From: PNNG01 sp046291695 | Lineage (GTDB): Bacteria; Bacteroidota; Bacteroidia; UBA7662 | DNA length: 64,000 nucleotides | NCBI GenBank assembly: GCA_046291695.1 | Contig: JBKBSO010000010.1 | Location: 1-64,000 of the forward strand | Direction of reading: 5' to 3' | Shown: piece by piece, positions 17,542 through 26,502 of the stretch | Position numbering within the stretch: the first letter of the stretch is position 1 | Layout of the letters: every line of letters starts with the position of its first letter | Position numbers and translations under genes: made by a program | Notes under the pieces: model-generated | The model's database searches: none | What the model saw: the letters and a program-made list of their open reading frames with translations, nothing else | What the model was told of the DNA's origin: nothing

Positions 17542-18180
17542 ATGAAAACAATTTTCAAATCCATGTTCGCCGCTGTCCTGTTTATGGGCATCGCCAACAT
17601 CGCTAGTGCTCAGCTAGGTACAACTGCTTCAATTGATGTAACGGCACGTGTATTGAAGCAAATTACAATTGCATCATCAGATGTACAATTTGGTGCAGTC
17701 CCTGCTGGCAACATTGCTTACATTGACCCAACTGGTGCAGCTTCATCAAACGTAGGTTTTACTTCTACGGCTGGTCGTATTCGTGTGGATGCGACTCCTG
17801 ACGAACCTATTCGTGTGGAGTTTGACTCTACTTTGTATCTTTCTTGTGCTTTATGTACAAATAATGATTCACTAAGTTATGTTCCTTATGTAACCATTAC
17901 ACATGGTGATGTGGCTTTGGGTGATGCGGCACAAGCAACATCAATCCCATTACACAACATTACATTGACAGGAACGCCTAACCTGAACGTAACAGAAAAT
18001 GGTGGAAATGGCAATGGTCCATTTGGCCTTTTTACAACAGAAGTAGGCAACGAGCGTGCAACCATGTTCTTAGGCGGTTATTTGTATGCAGTGAATAATT
18101 TTGGACAGCCTATTCCAACTGCTCAAGCTACAGGTACGTATGAAGCCACAATGATTTACAACTTCTTGTACGCTGATTAA
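17542..18180 (+). CDS. DUF4402-family protein, candidate major fimbrial subunit
   Basis: The 212-residue protein has a clear signal peptide ending ASAQ and a DUF4402 domain starting with TASIDVTARVLKQITI. One closely spaced cysteine pair (CALC) lies near the middle. All five arginine codons are CGT and the leader is A-rich. This points to high expression and to the role of major structural subunit. The lone 228 nt gap upstream and the strong hairpin just after its stop (18198-18220) fit a subunit that must be made in excess of the chaperone and usher encoded next. DUF4402 proteins are predicted extracellular beta-sandwich proteins; polymerisation into a fibre is inferred. Confidence 0.72.
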   Translation: MKTIFKSMFAAVLFMGIANIASAQLGTTASIDVTARVLKQITIASSDVQFGAVPAGNIAYIDPTGAASSNVGFTSTAGRIRVDATPDEPIRVEFDSTLYLSCALCTNNDSLSYVPYVTITHGDVALGDAAQATSIPLHNITLTGTPNLNVTENGGNGNGPFGLFTTEVGNERATMFLGGYLYAVNNFGQPIPTAQATGTYEATMIYNFLYAD

Positions 18181-18197
18181 TTAAAACTCTACTAAAT

Positions 18198-18220
18198 CCG
18201 GTGGCCAATATGGCCACCGG
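18198..18220 (+). terminator. Intercistronic hairpin after the candidate major subunit gene
   Basis: A perfect 9 bp stem, CCGGTGGCC (18198-18206) and GGCCACCGG (18212-18220), closes a 5 nt loop and is followed by only three T residues. It starts 17 nt after the subunit stop codon. It is best read as a partial terminator or 3' stabiliser that lowers expression of the downstream chaperone and usher genes. Confidence 0.6.
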
Positions 18221-18236
18221 TTTCAAACTTAAGCAC

Positions 18237-19058
18237 ATGAAAAAACTGCTGATAATACTTATACTCGCTTTGGCCTTTATACAGGCAAAGGCGCAGGTGT
18301 CCCTGGCACCAACCGCGGTATATCTTGACCGTAATGGTATGGGTACCCTTTTTGTTTCAAATAATTCGGGTGTTCCACAAGAAATCAATATCAGTTTTCA
18401 GTTTGGTTATCCTGATGAGGACCAGTTTGGGGTACTCATCATGCGTTACGACGATACGGCGAACGCAAAAAATCACTCCCTTGAAAGTATGGTGAAGGCA
18501 TTTCCCCGCACTTTTATTTTACCCCCGAACCAAACCCAGCAAATTCGTTTGCAAGTACGGCCAAACAAAGACCAAAAGCATGGAGTTTACTTTACACGCT
18601 TAAAGGTAGGGAGTACACCTCAAATTGCTGATGTGGGAGTTACTGATGTACAAGGGGTTAATACTCGAATATCTGTAAAATTCGAACAGGTTATCGTAGC
18701 TTTCTACAAAGTAGGTCAAGTAAGCACTGGTGTAAAAGTTGATAGAATTGATGCGCAGGCTGACAGCAATATTTTGCGTCTTGATGCTCATTATCAGACA
18801 AGTGGTAATGGTCCTTATGTGGGCATGGTTAAATTTAAGGTTACAGCTCCCGATGGCAATGTGGTAGCTGAAGGTTCACGTTCAGTTTCCTTGTACTTTT
18901 CAGGCCGTAGAAGATACTCTTTTGCCCTACCTGGTAAAGTGCCATCGGGCAATTATCAAGTTGAATTGCGCTATGAAACTACACGTAACGACATAGCCCA
19001 AGAAGACTTGGTTGAGGCAGCACCTTATACCTACAAAGCAACTGTTAGAATACCATAA
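18237..19058 (+). CDS. PapD-like periplasmic fimbrial chaperone
   Basis: The 273-residue protein has a signal peptide (1-19, ending AKAQ). The first Ig-like domain carries the chaperone hallmark FPRTFILPPNQTQQIRLQVRP and then a GVYFTRL strand. The second domain ends in YKATVRIP. Such chaperones complete the fold of pilus subunits by donor-strand complementation in the periplasm and hand them to the usher. The start at 18237 is chosen because the upstream in-frame start at 18201 lies inside the intercistronic hairpin and would place charged residues before the signal peptide. It lies between the candidate major subunit gene and the usher-like gene, the classic chaperone-usher order. Confidence 0.8.
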   Translation: MKKLLIILILALAFIQAKAQVSLAPTAVYLDRNGMGTLFVSNNSGVPQEINISFQFGYPDEDQFGVLIMRYDDTANAKNHSLESMVKAFPRTFILPPNQTQQIRLQVRPNKDQKHGVYFTRLKVGSTPQIADVGVTDVQGVNTRISVKFEQVIVAFYKVGQVSTGVKVDRIDAQADSNILRLDAHYQTSGNGPYVGMVKFKVTAPDGNVVAEGSRSVSLYFSGRRRYSFALPGKVPSGNYQVELRYETTRNDIAQEDLVEAAPYTYKATVRIP

Positions 19059-19092
19059 ATAGCCTGCTGTTAACCTGACGGGATGAATAGGG

Positions 19093-22000
19093 ATGGGGAA
19101 AATCAAATTCACATTGTGGGGCATGGTGATGCTGCTGATTTTGGCAGCACCCAGGCTTTCACGTGCTCAAGATGTGGACGAGGTAACCCTAATTTTAGGA
19201 TATCCGGCCTTGGGACAAGTGTACCTAAGTGCTGCTTTTCGTGGGGAGGCGCCTTTGTTGGCTGCAGGTGAATTGTTGAATATGTTGTACATACCTTATG
19301 ATAGAAACAATGGAGGACTTGGCATGAAAGGGGCATACCCTAGCAATGCCGATCGCTGGGAAATTGACCCGGTAAACCTGCAATATGTACACAACGGCCA
19401 ACGAAAAATGCTGAATGCCAATAAATTTTTCCTTGGCGAAACCGACATTTTTTTGACTACCGACTTGTTTGAGGAGTTGTTTGGCATTGAGCTTACCGTA
19501 AATCCTTATGCCCTCATGGTAAGCTTACGCAGTGAGAAGCCTTTACCTATTGATGAGCGCCGCAAACGACAGGAAGTGCGCAAACGGCTCAAAGAAAATG
19601 CTCCGGAAAACATCCTCAAAACCTTTCCGATGATGTATCCGCGCCGCAGATCACTTTTTGCACCGGGCATGCTCGACTATAATGTTGGGGTATTTGGAGG
19701 GCAAGGTTTTACACAATACAATTATACCCTCAATGGGGGTATGGAATTGTTAGGTGGTGATATACAGGGCTCTTTGGGTGGTTTTCGATCAGAAGCCACT
19801 AATGCTATGAACTGGAGTAATGTTCGCTGGCGCTATGTTTTTAAAGGTGGGATGGATGCCATGGGCAACCCATTGATTTCTGAGATCAGCTTGGGCCAAA
19901 TTAATGTTTCAGGACCGCAGGGAGGTCGTGTAAGGGGTATCAGCATCAACAACAATCCGGTGGTGCCGCGACGGGTACTTGATTTGTTCGCCATTGAAGG
20001 ATTCACTGAGCCGGATTCTGAAATTGAATTATTGATTGGGGGGCAATTGGTAGATTTTACCCGGGCCGATGAATTGGGCTATTACCGCTTTACTTCGCCC
20101 ATAACCTATGGTACCATACGTATTGGCCTCCGCATTTACACCCCCCAAGGAGAAGTGTTGATGGAAGACCGTCAACTACAAATTCCATTTACCTTCGTGC
20201 CACGCGGGGTGCTAACCTATAATTTACAAGCTGGTTTAGAAGAAAGAGCATTTCAACAAGGTGTAAGCGACGACGTGATTGCCCATGCTGATATGGCCTA
20301 TGGGGTAACCAACAACCTGACTGTTCGCGCTGGTATGAACCATTTTACCGATACAAGCGGGCTTCCGGTTTATACCCCATATGGTAGTGCGTCGATGCGG
20401 ATTTTCGACCAATATTTGTTGAACGTGGACTATTTGCCAAACCAAATGGCCAGGGCGAATGGTAGTGTTTTTTACGCCAACAATACCTCTTTAAATTTTA
20501 GTTACACGGAATTTTACAGTCAAACCCAATTGAATTTCTTACGCCAATTACGCGAAGCCAATGTGAATTATTTTGTGCCCCTTCGAATTTTTAAACAGGC
20601 TTCAGGCTTCCGTATTGGTGCTGAACGTTATTGGTACAGTGATGGAGAAGAGTTTCGCTATCAGGTAGATGTTAACACCCGTATTGGTCCGGTTATTACG
20701 CGTTTAAACTATCGTGAAGAGATTTTGAACAATCGCGAAACCGAAGCATCAATTAAACGCCTAGCCACTGCATCCCTTACTTACACCGTGCCGCGCACGC
20801 CGGGTTTACCCGTATTTGTACGTGGTATGTTTTTTAGGGTGCAACTCCGTCATGATATGAAGCGCTTTGACCCGACGGCCTTAGGGGGTTTGCAGTTTTC
20901 GCAAACGGTTTTTAAAACCGGACGCTTAACCATTGCGTACGACCGCGATATAGTTAACCGCGGAAACCAATTGCAACTAGGCTTGCTTTGGGACCTTAAA
21001 TCGGTACGTAGCGGTACGATTACCAATTTGCGTAGTCAGCGCCGTAATGTTGACGTGACTTATGGGCAGAACTTAAGTGGTTCGATAGGCATGGATTTAC
21101 GTACAGGTACCTTTTTGCCTACCAATCGCGACCAGGTTGGACGTGCAGGGGTAACCGTACGGATGTTTGTTGACGAAAACGATAATGGTGTATATGACAA
21201 AGGCGAAGAGATTATCCCGGCAAAATATGTAAAGCTCGACCAATCAGCTACCATGTATTTGGGTAGTGATGGTTTATTGCGCATTACACAATTACAGAGC
21301 TATTGGACTTATCGCTTAACGGTTGATCAAAATGCGTTGCCAGATGCAAGTCTGTCGCCACGATACACCAAGTTTAGTTTCGTTGCCGATCCGAACCGTT
21401 TCAAAATGATTGATATACCTGTTTACCGAACAGGTACCATTGAAGGGTTTGTTTATCGCTCGAAAGGTGGAGGAATGCTTGATCCGCAACCCGGTTTACG
21501 TTTGATCATGCACCGCGAAGGAGATGCAGAGCCCTTGAAGCCCATTCGTACCTTCAGTGATGGCGGATTTTATGCTTTCGGTTTAATCCCCGGCAACTAC
21601 ACCATGGTGGTAGATAGTACCCAGTTGAAGTATATGCGGGTGGTTCAGAGTCCCGATACCTTGCGTTTCACTATTCGTGCCGTAGCTGACGGCGACTGGA
21701 TCGACAACCTCGAAATCCGCCTCATACCGCCACCTGAAAAAGACACCACCGAGCCTGAGCCGCCCATGACTTTGGCCGAGTTGGAGTACCAATTGGGCAT
21801 GCGTTTGCAGGCCACGGTTAAAGCCTTTAGTGAGGCCCAGGAATTGTTTTACCGCGGGCAATATGCCGATGCTTTGGCCCAGGTAGATACCTCATTGCGC
21901 CGTTTCCCCACCGATTTTGCCGTGGCCCTCAAGGGATCGCTGGCCTTTTTGTTGGGCAATCGTCGTGGCGCCATCGATTTGTGGGAAGAAGCCAACCGCC

Positions 22001-22467
22001 GCAACCCCTTCATCAGCCTGCCCGATACCGGCTACATCAGGCCCTTGGTCGATAGTCTGCACCAAAACGAGTGGTTTGCGCACCGCAGCGCCCGGGTGGA
22101 GGTTGATTCGGTAGAGCAACTTACACTTTACCTCATCGAACAATACGAAGATAAGCTTGGGGCCAGGTTGCGGGCGGTGGTAGCTGCCTTTACCGAAGCC
22201 CAGGAGTTGTTTTACCGGAGGCGCTTCGAAGAAGCCCTCGAAAAGGTAGAACAATCGCTTAAAATATACCCCACCGATCATGCTTTGGCGCTCAAGGGCT
22301 CCATTGCTTATGTGTTGGGAAGACCCATGGAAGCCTGGCAGTTGTGGTACGAAGCCCGCCAGCGCAACCCCTTTATAGAATTGCCCGATACCCAAATATT
22401 AGACAGAATGACAGGTGTTTCGCCCGGATTATCAACCAAGGATGGAAAGAGACTTATTTCAAATTAG
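19093..22467 (+). CDS. Outer-membrane usher-like protein with C-terminal TPR repeats
   Basis: The 1,124-residue protein has a signal peptide (1-26, ending SRAQ). The N-terminal 180 residues are periplasmic and mixed alpha/beta. From about 200 to 680 the sequence is a long beta-barrel-like region of alternating strands; around residues 300-345 it has a plug-like stretch (PRRVLDLF, then DSEIELLIGGQLV). A calcium-loop-like DENDNGVYD lies near 696, followed by two Ig/carboxypeptidase-regulatory-like domains. The end carries two copies of an 80-residue TPR unit (about 892-980 and 1003-1102), each with QELFYR and ending FISLPD or FIELPD. TPRs are not part of classical ushers. The gene overlaps the FliF-FliG-like gene by 26 nt. 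Usher identity is inferred from topology, motifs and the adjacent chaperone and subunits. Confidence 0.68.
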   Translation: MGKIKFTLWGMVMLLILAAPRLSRAQDVDEVTLILGYPALGQVYLSAAFRGEAPLLAAGELLNMLYIPYDRNNGGLGMKGAYPSNADRWEIDPVNLQYVHNGQRKMLNANKFFLGETDIFLTTDLFEELFGIELTVNPYALMVSLRSEKPLPIDERRKRQEVRKRLKENAPENILKTFPMMYPRRRSLFAPGMLDYNVGVFGGQGFTQYNYTLNGGMELLGGDIQGSLGGFRSEATNAMNWSNVRWRYVFKGGMDAMGNPLISEISLGQINVSGPQGGRVRGISINNNPVVPRRVLDLFAIEGFTEPDSEIELLIGGQLVDFTRADELGYYRFTSPITYGTIRIGLRIYTPQGEVLMEDRQLQIPFTFVPRGVLTYNLQAGLEERAFQQGVSDDVIAHADMAYGVTNNLTVRAGMNHFTDTSGLPVYTPYGSASMRIFDQYLLNVDYLPNQMARANGSVFYANNTSLNFSYTEFYSQTQLNFLRQLREANVNYFVPLRIFKQASGFRIGAERYWYSDGEEFRYQVDVNTRIGPVITRLNYREEILNNRETEASIKRLATASLTYTVPRTPGLPVFVRGMFFRVQLRHDMKRFDPTALGGLQFSQTVFKTGRLTIAYDRDIVNRGNQLQLGLLWDLKSVRSGTITNLRSQRRNVDVTYGQNLSGSIGMDLRTGTFLPTNRDQVGRAGVTVRMFVDENDNGVYDKGEEIIPAKYVKLDQSATMYLGSDGLLRITQLQSYWTYRLTVDQNALPDASLSPRYTKFSFVADPNRFKMIDIPVYRTGTIEGFVYRSKGGGMLDPQPGLRLIMHREGDAEPLKPIRTFSDGGFYAFGLIPGNYTMVVDSTQLKYMRVVQSPDTLRFTIRAVADGDWIDNLEIRLIPPPEKDTTEPEPPMTLAELEYQLGMRLQATVKAFSEAQELFYRGQYADALAQVDTSLRRFPTDFAVALKGSLAFLLGNRRGAIDLWEEANRRNPFISLPDTGYIRPLVDSLHQNEWFAHRSARVEVDSVEQLTLYLIEQYEDKLGARLRAVVAAFTEAQELFYRRRFEEALEKVEQSLKIYPTDHALALKGSIAYVLGRPMEAWQLWYEARQRNPFIELPDTQILDRMTGVSPGLSTKDGKRLISN

Positions 22468-24475
22468 CGTAGGTCGCGTGGCCTTATGGGTCGTGCTGAG
22501 CTGTTTGCTGCCCATGGCGGCTACGGCCCAGGAGGGTGCTGCTTTGGGCAGCGCTGGCGAGGCATTGGGCGCAGAGGAAGCGGCCGAAACGGGCTTTTTA
22601 CGTGAAGTGGTACAGGCGCCCACAAGCCGGCCATTTAATGCTTTTGAGCGTTTCAGCTACGAGTCGGGCATTGCCAATCAATTGCAAAGTCTTATTGGGC
22701 GTTACATCAACCCCGCCTTATTCAACATCAGCGTACAGATCGAAGGCCGTATGTTGGCCAGTGCCGCCCAGCAGAACAAGGTAGATGTGCAGGGCAAGCC
22801 CTCCGACAAGGTATCGGAAGAAGACAAGGTGCTCGAAATGTTGCCGGCTTTGCCCTTTTTCAGTGCCCGTTTACGTGCGCCGGTAACAGTAGAAAACACC
22901 GAGCCGGTACGCGAGAAGCCCGCCTTTGGGGGAAATAGTTTAGAAGCATCGGGTCCGCAAATCGACCGCATTCGGGTGGTGTTTGTGGTAGATACGGCCC
23001 TTACCAGTTCGGCTACCAATTTTTACAAAAACCTCATCACCTCGGCCTTGCGTTTAGATACCCGCCGGGGCGATGCGGTACTGGTAAGCCAGGCGGCCTT
23101 CCCCAAATTCGACGACAACAGCGGAGCCGGTGCACAAGCCGCCACGCAGGTTACGGTAAATGCCCAAATTCAAAGTCCACCCCCTGTGAGTGCGGTAGAG
23201 ATGGAGAGCAATTACGCTTTGGAGCAGGCCATCAGCAAAATAGGCAGCGACATTGCCTTGATGTTGGGGGCCGGTTTGGCCGGATTGGGTTTGTTGGTGT
23301 TTTTAGGATTGGTATGGCGAGGTCGCAAATCGTCGAAAGAAGAGGCCATGACCAGTACGCGTCAGTCGATGGACATGGGATCGGCCAACGGGGGTGCGGG
23401 CAATGGTGGAGACGGCAATTATGATTTGAGTTCGGCTGGGGGGCGTGTGCAATTCCAAACCGAGATGAGTGTACAAAACGACGCCCAGCAGGATGAGTTG
23501 CGGGCCACCGATCCGCTTATGAACTGGTTGCTCAACGAGCGCGATACCCTCGCCTTTGTGATGGAGCGTTTGGTGCGTGAGCAAGGCGCCAAGGGGGTAA
23601 ACAAGCTGGTGATGTTGTTGCATCCGTACGGGGGCGATTTTTACAACATGATGATGGAGTTGATGGAATCGGAAACGGCGGGGCAGATAGAGGCGGTATG
23701 GCAGGCCTGGGATGCCGATAATCAGGATCCGGCTGCCCGTCAGCGGGCCATGGACGAGTTAAAGCTGGCCATGAAAAAGCAGGTACAGTTTGGGCATTTC
23801 CCGTTTATCATTTACCTCAAAGACAAGGAAATATACGATTTGCTGAAAGATGTGGCGCCGCTCGAAAGCCTGATGGTGCTCGAGGGTTTGGCACCCAACC
23901 GCAAGGCGGTGATCATGCATTTGTTGGGCAACGAAAGAACCGCACAAATTTTGTCGGCTTATCCTGAGTTGGCCGATCAGCGATACGAGCAATATGCCGA
24001 GTTGTCGGCCCGACTTTTTGTGAAGCTCAAGGAGTTGCGCGAGCGTGCGGTGCGCAACGAGAAGGCCTACGAGTCGGTATTACAAACCATTGAGCAGCAG
24101 CCCATAGGTACGCAGGCCGAGATGGTAGAAAATTTAAAAACCACCAATGAGGAAATGTTCAACTACATCAGGGAGCGCATTATGTTGTGGGCCGATGTGG
24201 TGGGGCTTTCGTCGGATATATTACGAGAAGGGGTTAGCGGATTGGGCAGCGAAGACGTTGCTGCCTTGCTGGCCGATGATGAGGCCTTACAGGCCAAGAT
24301 TTTGCCTTTACGACCGGCGCGTGAGCAGGTATTGATTCGCGATTTGTTGGGGCAGAAAGCCTTTAAGCCGCAACGTACCGAGGAGGTGCGCAAGCAGTTA
24401 TTGCTCACGGCCCGTCGGTTGTCGGGGGGAAATGGTCAGGCTAAGGAAGCGAGCAGCGTTCAAAATGTAGCCTAA
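22442..24475 (+). CDS. FliF-FliG fusion-like rotor protein
   Basis: The 677-residue protein starts at ATG 22442, inside the end of the usher gene. An N-terminal signal or membrane segment (about 12-30) leads to a periplasmic part. Residues 86-104 and 175-222 resemble the ring-building motif of the flagellar MS-ring protein FliF: IDRIRVVFVVD, then a helix, then RRGDAVLVSQAAF, which corresponds to the FliF RGD-x-VxVxxxPF region. A second membrane segment lies at about 270-292, followed by a Gly/Ser linker. Residues 355-660 are all-helical and look like FliG: AVIMHLLGNERTAQIL matches the FliG_M segment for stacked subunits, and IRERIMLWADVV through the final EEV-ARRL helices matches FliG_C, which contacts MotA. 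FliF-FliG fusions can be functional in Salmonella. This fold call is by motif reading only. Confidence 0.62.
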   Translation: MERDLFQISVGRVALWVVLSCLLPMAATAQEGAALGSAGEALGAEEAAETGFLREVVQAPTSRPFNAFERFSYESGIANQLQSLIGRYINPALFNISVQIEGRMLASAAQQNKVDVQGKPSDKVSEEDKVLEMLPALPFFSARLRAPVTVENTEPVREKPAFGGNSLEASGPQIDRIRVVFVVDTALTSSATNFYKNLITSALRLDTRRGDAVLVSQAAFPKFDDNSGAGAQAATQVTVNAQIQSPPPVSAVEMESNYALEQAISKIGSDIALMLGAGLAGLGLLVFLGLVWRGRKSSKEEAMTSTRQSMDMGSANGGAGNGGDGNYDLSSAGGRVQFQTEMSVQNDAQQDELRATDPLMNWLLNERDTLAFVMERLVREQGAKGVNKLVMLLHPYGGDFYNMMMELMESETAGQIEAVWQAWDADNQDPAARQRAMDELKLAMKKQVQFGHFPFIIYLKDKEIYDLLKDVAPLESLMVLEGLAPNRKAVIMHLLGNERTAQILSAYPELADQRYEQYAELSARLFVKLKELRERAVRNEKAYESVLQTIEQQPIGTQAEMVENLKTTNEEMFNYIRERIMLWADVVGLSSDILREGVSGLGSEDVAALLADDEALQAKILPLRPAREQVLIRDLLGQKAFKPQRTEEVRKQLLLTARRLSGGNGQAKEASSVQNVA

Positions 24476-24972
24476 TGCGGGGAGCGGCCTATGTAGTGTT
24501 GCTACTGCTCATGCTCTTGCTGATTGAAAGTTGCAACAGCAAGAAGAGCAGTATGCGCATCAAAACAGCGGGTAAAGACCGTACTGAGAACCTGAAGAAG
24601 GCGGCCAAAGACAGTGTACCGGAGGAGAAGAAGCCCGATACACTAAGCAGGGAGGTGCAGATGATCAAAAACGAGCAGTTTCAGTTTTTGGCCAACCTCA
24701 TCATCAACAATATGGTACGCGCGCAGCAGGCGGCTTACGATGGACGATACAGCGAAGCCGAGAAACTGTTGGTGCAAACCATGGGTTGGTATCCCACGAG
24801 TGATGCCCTCATGTTGTTGGGTTCGGTGTACGAGATTCAGGGCAAAACCCGCCAGGCCGATTCGGTTTGGCAGGAAGCGCGCCGGCTCGATCCCCGACTC
24901 GACGAGCGAACTTCGGACCTGCCCCGGCAGCCCGCGAGTAGCAAACCAAAAGAAGAAAACAAGAACGATTAA
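24475..24972 (+). CDS. TPR lipoprotein
   Basis: The 165-residue protein has a lipoprotein signal peptide with lipobox LIESC (lipidated Cys20), then a charged linker. One TPR-like unit (about 60-145) resembles the TPR units at the C-terminus of the usher: AYDGRYSEAEKLLVQ, YPTSDALMLLGSVYEIQGK, then WQEARRLDP. It starts at a 1 nt TAATG overlap with the rotor-like gene and is followed 24 nt later by motA. A periplasmic scaffold linking the inner-membrane motor to the usher is a reasonable inference, because both carry the same TPR type. No enzymatic motif is present. Confidence 0.75.
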   Translation: MRGAAYVVLLLLMLLLIESCNSKKSSMRIKTAGKDRTENLKKAAKDSVPEEKKPDTLSREVQMIKNEQFQFLANLIINNMVRAQQAAYDGRYSEAEKLLVQTMGWYPTSDALMLLGSVYEIQGKTRQADSVWQEARRLDPRLDERTSDLPRQPASSKPKEENKND

Positions 24973-24996
24973 GTAGAACAAGCACGAGGCTGTAAT

Positions 24997-25794
24997 ATGA
25001 AAAGAGGTATATGGAATTATGTGTATATGAGCATCTCCTTTTTGGGGTTTGCCATTGGTGCGCTCGATGCCTTCGGTTATTATAAGATCGAGGTTTTGCA
25101 AGGGCCGCTCAATATTCCTTCTTTGCTGGTGATTTTGGGGGGTACCTTGTTCCAGGTATTTGCTGCCTTTCCGGTAAACCATGTTTACAGGGCCTTGGCT
25201 GAGCTCAAGCCTACCCTTTCTTTGGTGGGGCGTCGGGCGCATGAGGAAGCCATGATCGACCATGTGATGAATTTGGTACGGGGGCTCAAGAATAACCGAC
25301 ACGATACCATTGCGCGCTTGATGGACGGCAAATCGAAGGGTTTCCGTTTGTACCTGGCCGAGTTGCTCAGCACGAATTACAGTCTCGAAGAAATCCGCAT
25401 TTTGGGGCACCACAAAATCAACACCCTCCGGCAATCGGAAGCAGGACCATTACGCGTGGTAAACGCCCTGGCAGCGGCATCACCGGCTTACGGCATGTTA
25501 GGTACGCTTATGGGTCTGATTGTGATGTTGAGCAATTTTGAGAATGCGCGGGGCCTGGCCAGTGGTTTGGCCCTGGCCCTGATGACCACCTTTTATGGCC
25601 TGCTGATGACGCAGTTTATTTGGCAACCGCTGAGTAAAAAACTGCTGCACGGCATGCTCGAAAACCAGTTACGCCGCGAAATTGAGTTGGAAGGCGTGTT
25701 GCTCACGCTCGAAAACAAAGCCGAGTTGTACATCATCGACCAGTTGTCGGCCATGGTTCAGGCCAGGGACGGCGCATCAACCATAAACGCATGA
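24997..25794 (+). CDS. motA: MotA-family stator protein
   Basis: The 265-residue protein has four predicted membrane helices (about 8-28, 38-60, 156-178, 187-210) with the large cytoplasmic loop between helices 2 and 3, as in MotA. It keeps the two functionally important prolines: Pro163 in ASPAYGMLGTLMGL, equivalent to E. coli Pro173, and Pro211 at the end of helix 4, equivalent to Pro222. The loop carries many charged residues that could meet the FliG-like domain. MotA pentamers around a MotB dimer conduct ions and drive rotation. The length and loop fit MotA better than ExbB/TolQ or GldL. The stop overlaps the motB start as ATGA. Confidence 0.85.
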   Translation: MKRGIWNYVYMSISFLGFAIGALDAFGYYKIEVLQGPLNIPSLLVILGGTLFQVFAAFPVNHVYRALAELKPTLSLVGRRAHEEAMIDHVMNLVRGLKNNRHDTIARLMDGKSKGFRLYLAELLSTNYSLEEIRILGHHKINTLRQSEAGPLRVVNALAAASPAYGMLGTLMGLIVMLSNFENARGLASGLALALMTTFYGLLMTQFIWQPLSKKLLHGMLENQLRREIELEGVLLTLENKAELYIIDQLSAMVQARDGASTINA

Positions 25795-26495
25795 TCGATA
25801 AGAATCCCTTAGACGAAGAGGACAATTTCGATGCACTCGATGCGGGTGGCGGCGATGAGTGGCAGGTAACCTACCTCGATACGGTAACCATTTTGCTGGC
25901 CTTTTTTATCATCCTCTCGAGCTTTGCCGATATGGACATGGCCCTGATGATGGGTAAAAAAGACCCCAAGATTACCGATGAGGAGGAGCAAACCGATCCG
26001 GGCAACGAGCGGGTGCTGTTTTATCCCATTCAGGCCCTGGGCGACCGCCTGGAGGAGAATATGTGGGAAGAAATTGAGCGGGGTATTTTATCGCTCGACA
26101 AGAAAGATTATGAAATACGCATGTTGTTCAGTGGCAATAGCTTCTTCAATTTAGGAGAAGCCGAGCTGCTGCCCGAGGGTAAGGCCATTGTAAAGCGGAT
26201 CATCATGCAATTGGCCAAGCTCGAGAGACGCGATTTTAAAGTAGATGTGGAAGGGCATACCGACAGTGCGCCCATACGCACAGTACGATTTAAAAACAAC
26301 TGGGAGTTGAGTGCCGCCCGGGCAGCCGGGGTGGTAAGTTCCTTCCTCGACGAGGGCATTTCGGCCGATAAACTCAAGGCATCGGGTTATGCCGATACCT
26401 TTAGATTGGCAGAAGACCGAGACGAAAACGGGCGTTTTTTGCCCGAAGAACAGAATAAAAACAGGAGAATAGTAATACGCTTGTATTACGATTGA
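25791..26495 (+). CDS. motB: MotB-family stator protein with OmpA-like peptidoglycan-binding domain
   Basis: The 234-residue protein has a short acidic N-terminus and a single membrane helix. The helix carries the proton-binding aspartate: YLDTVTILLAFF, Asp30, equivalent to E. coli MotB Asp32. A linker and plug region follows. The C-terminal OmpA/MotB domain (about 105-230) has VEGHTDSAP, the WELSAARA helix and a final NRRIVIRL strand, which bind peptidoglycan. It overlaps motA by 4 nt. With MotA it should form an ion-driven stator anchored to the cell wall. The retained Asp means an active channel is plausible. Confidence 0.88.
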   Translation: MIDKNPLDEEDNFDALDAGGGDEWQVTYLDTVTILLAFFIILSSFADMDMALMMGKKDPKITDEEEQTDPGNERVLFYPIQALGDRLEENMWEEIERGILSLDKKDYEIRMLFSGNSFFNLGEAELLPEGKAIVKRIIMQLAKLERRDFKVDVEGHTDSAPIRTVRFKNNWELSAARAAGVVSSFLDEGISADKLKASGYADTFRLAEDRDENGRFLPEEQNKNRRIVIRLYYD

Positions 26496-26502
26496 TACAT
26501 AC

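Noticed and set aside
18201..18236. Extended chaperone start at 18201
   Set aside because: It lies in the intercistronic hairpin and would put twelve residues before a complete signal peptide.
24997..26495. Reading the MotAB-like pair as ExbBD, TolQR or GldLM
   Set aside because: The large MotA loop with both prolines, the full OmpA-like peptidoglycan domain and the adjacent FliG-like gene fit MotAB better. GldM is a different, larger periplasmic protein.
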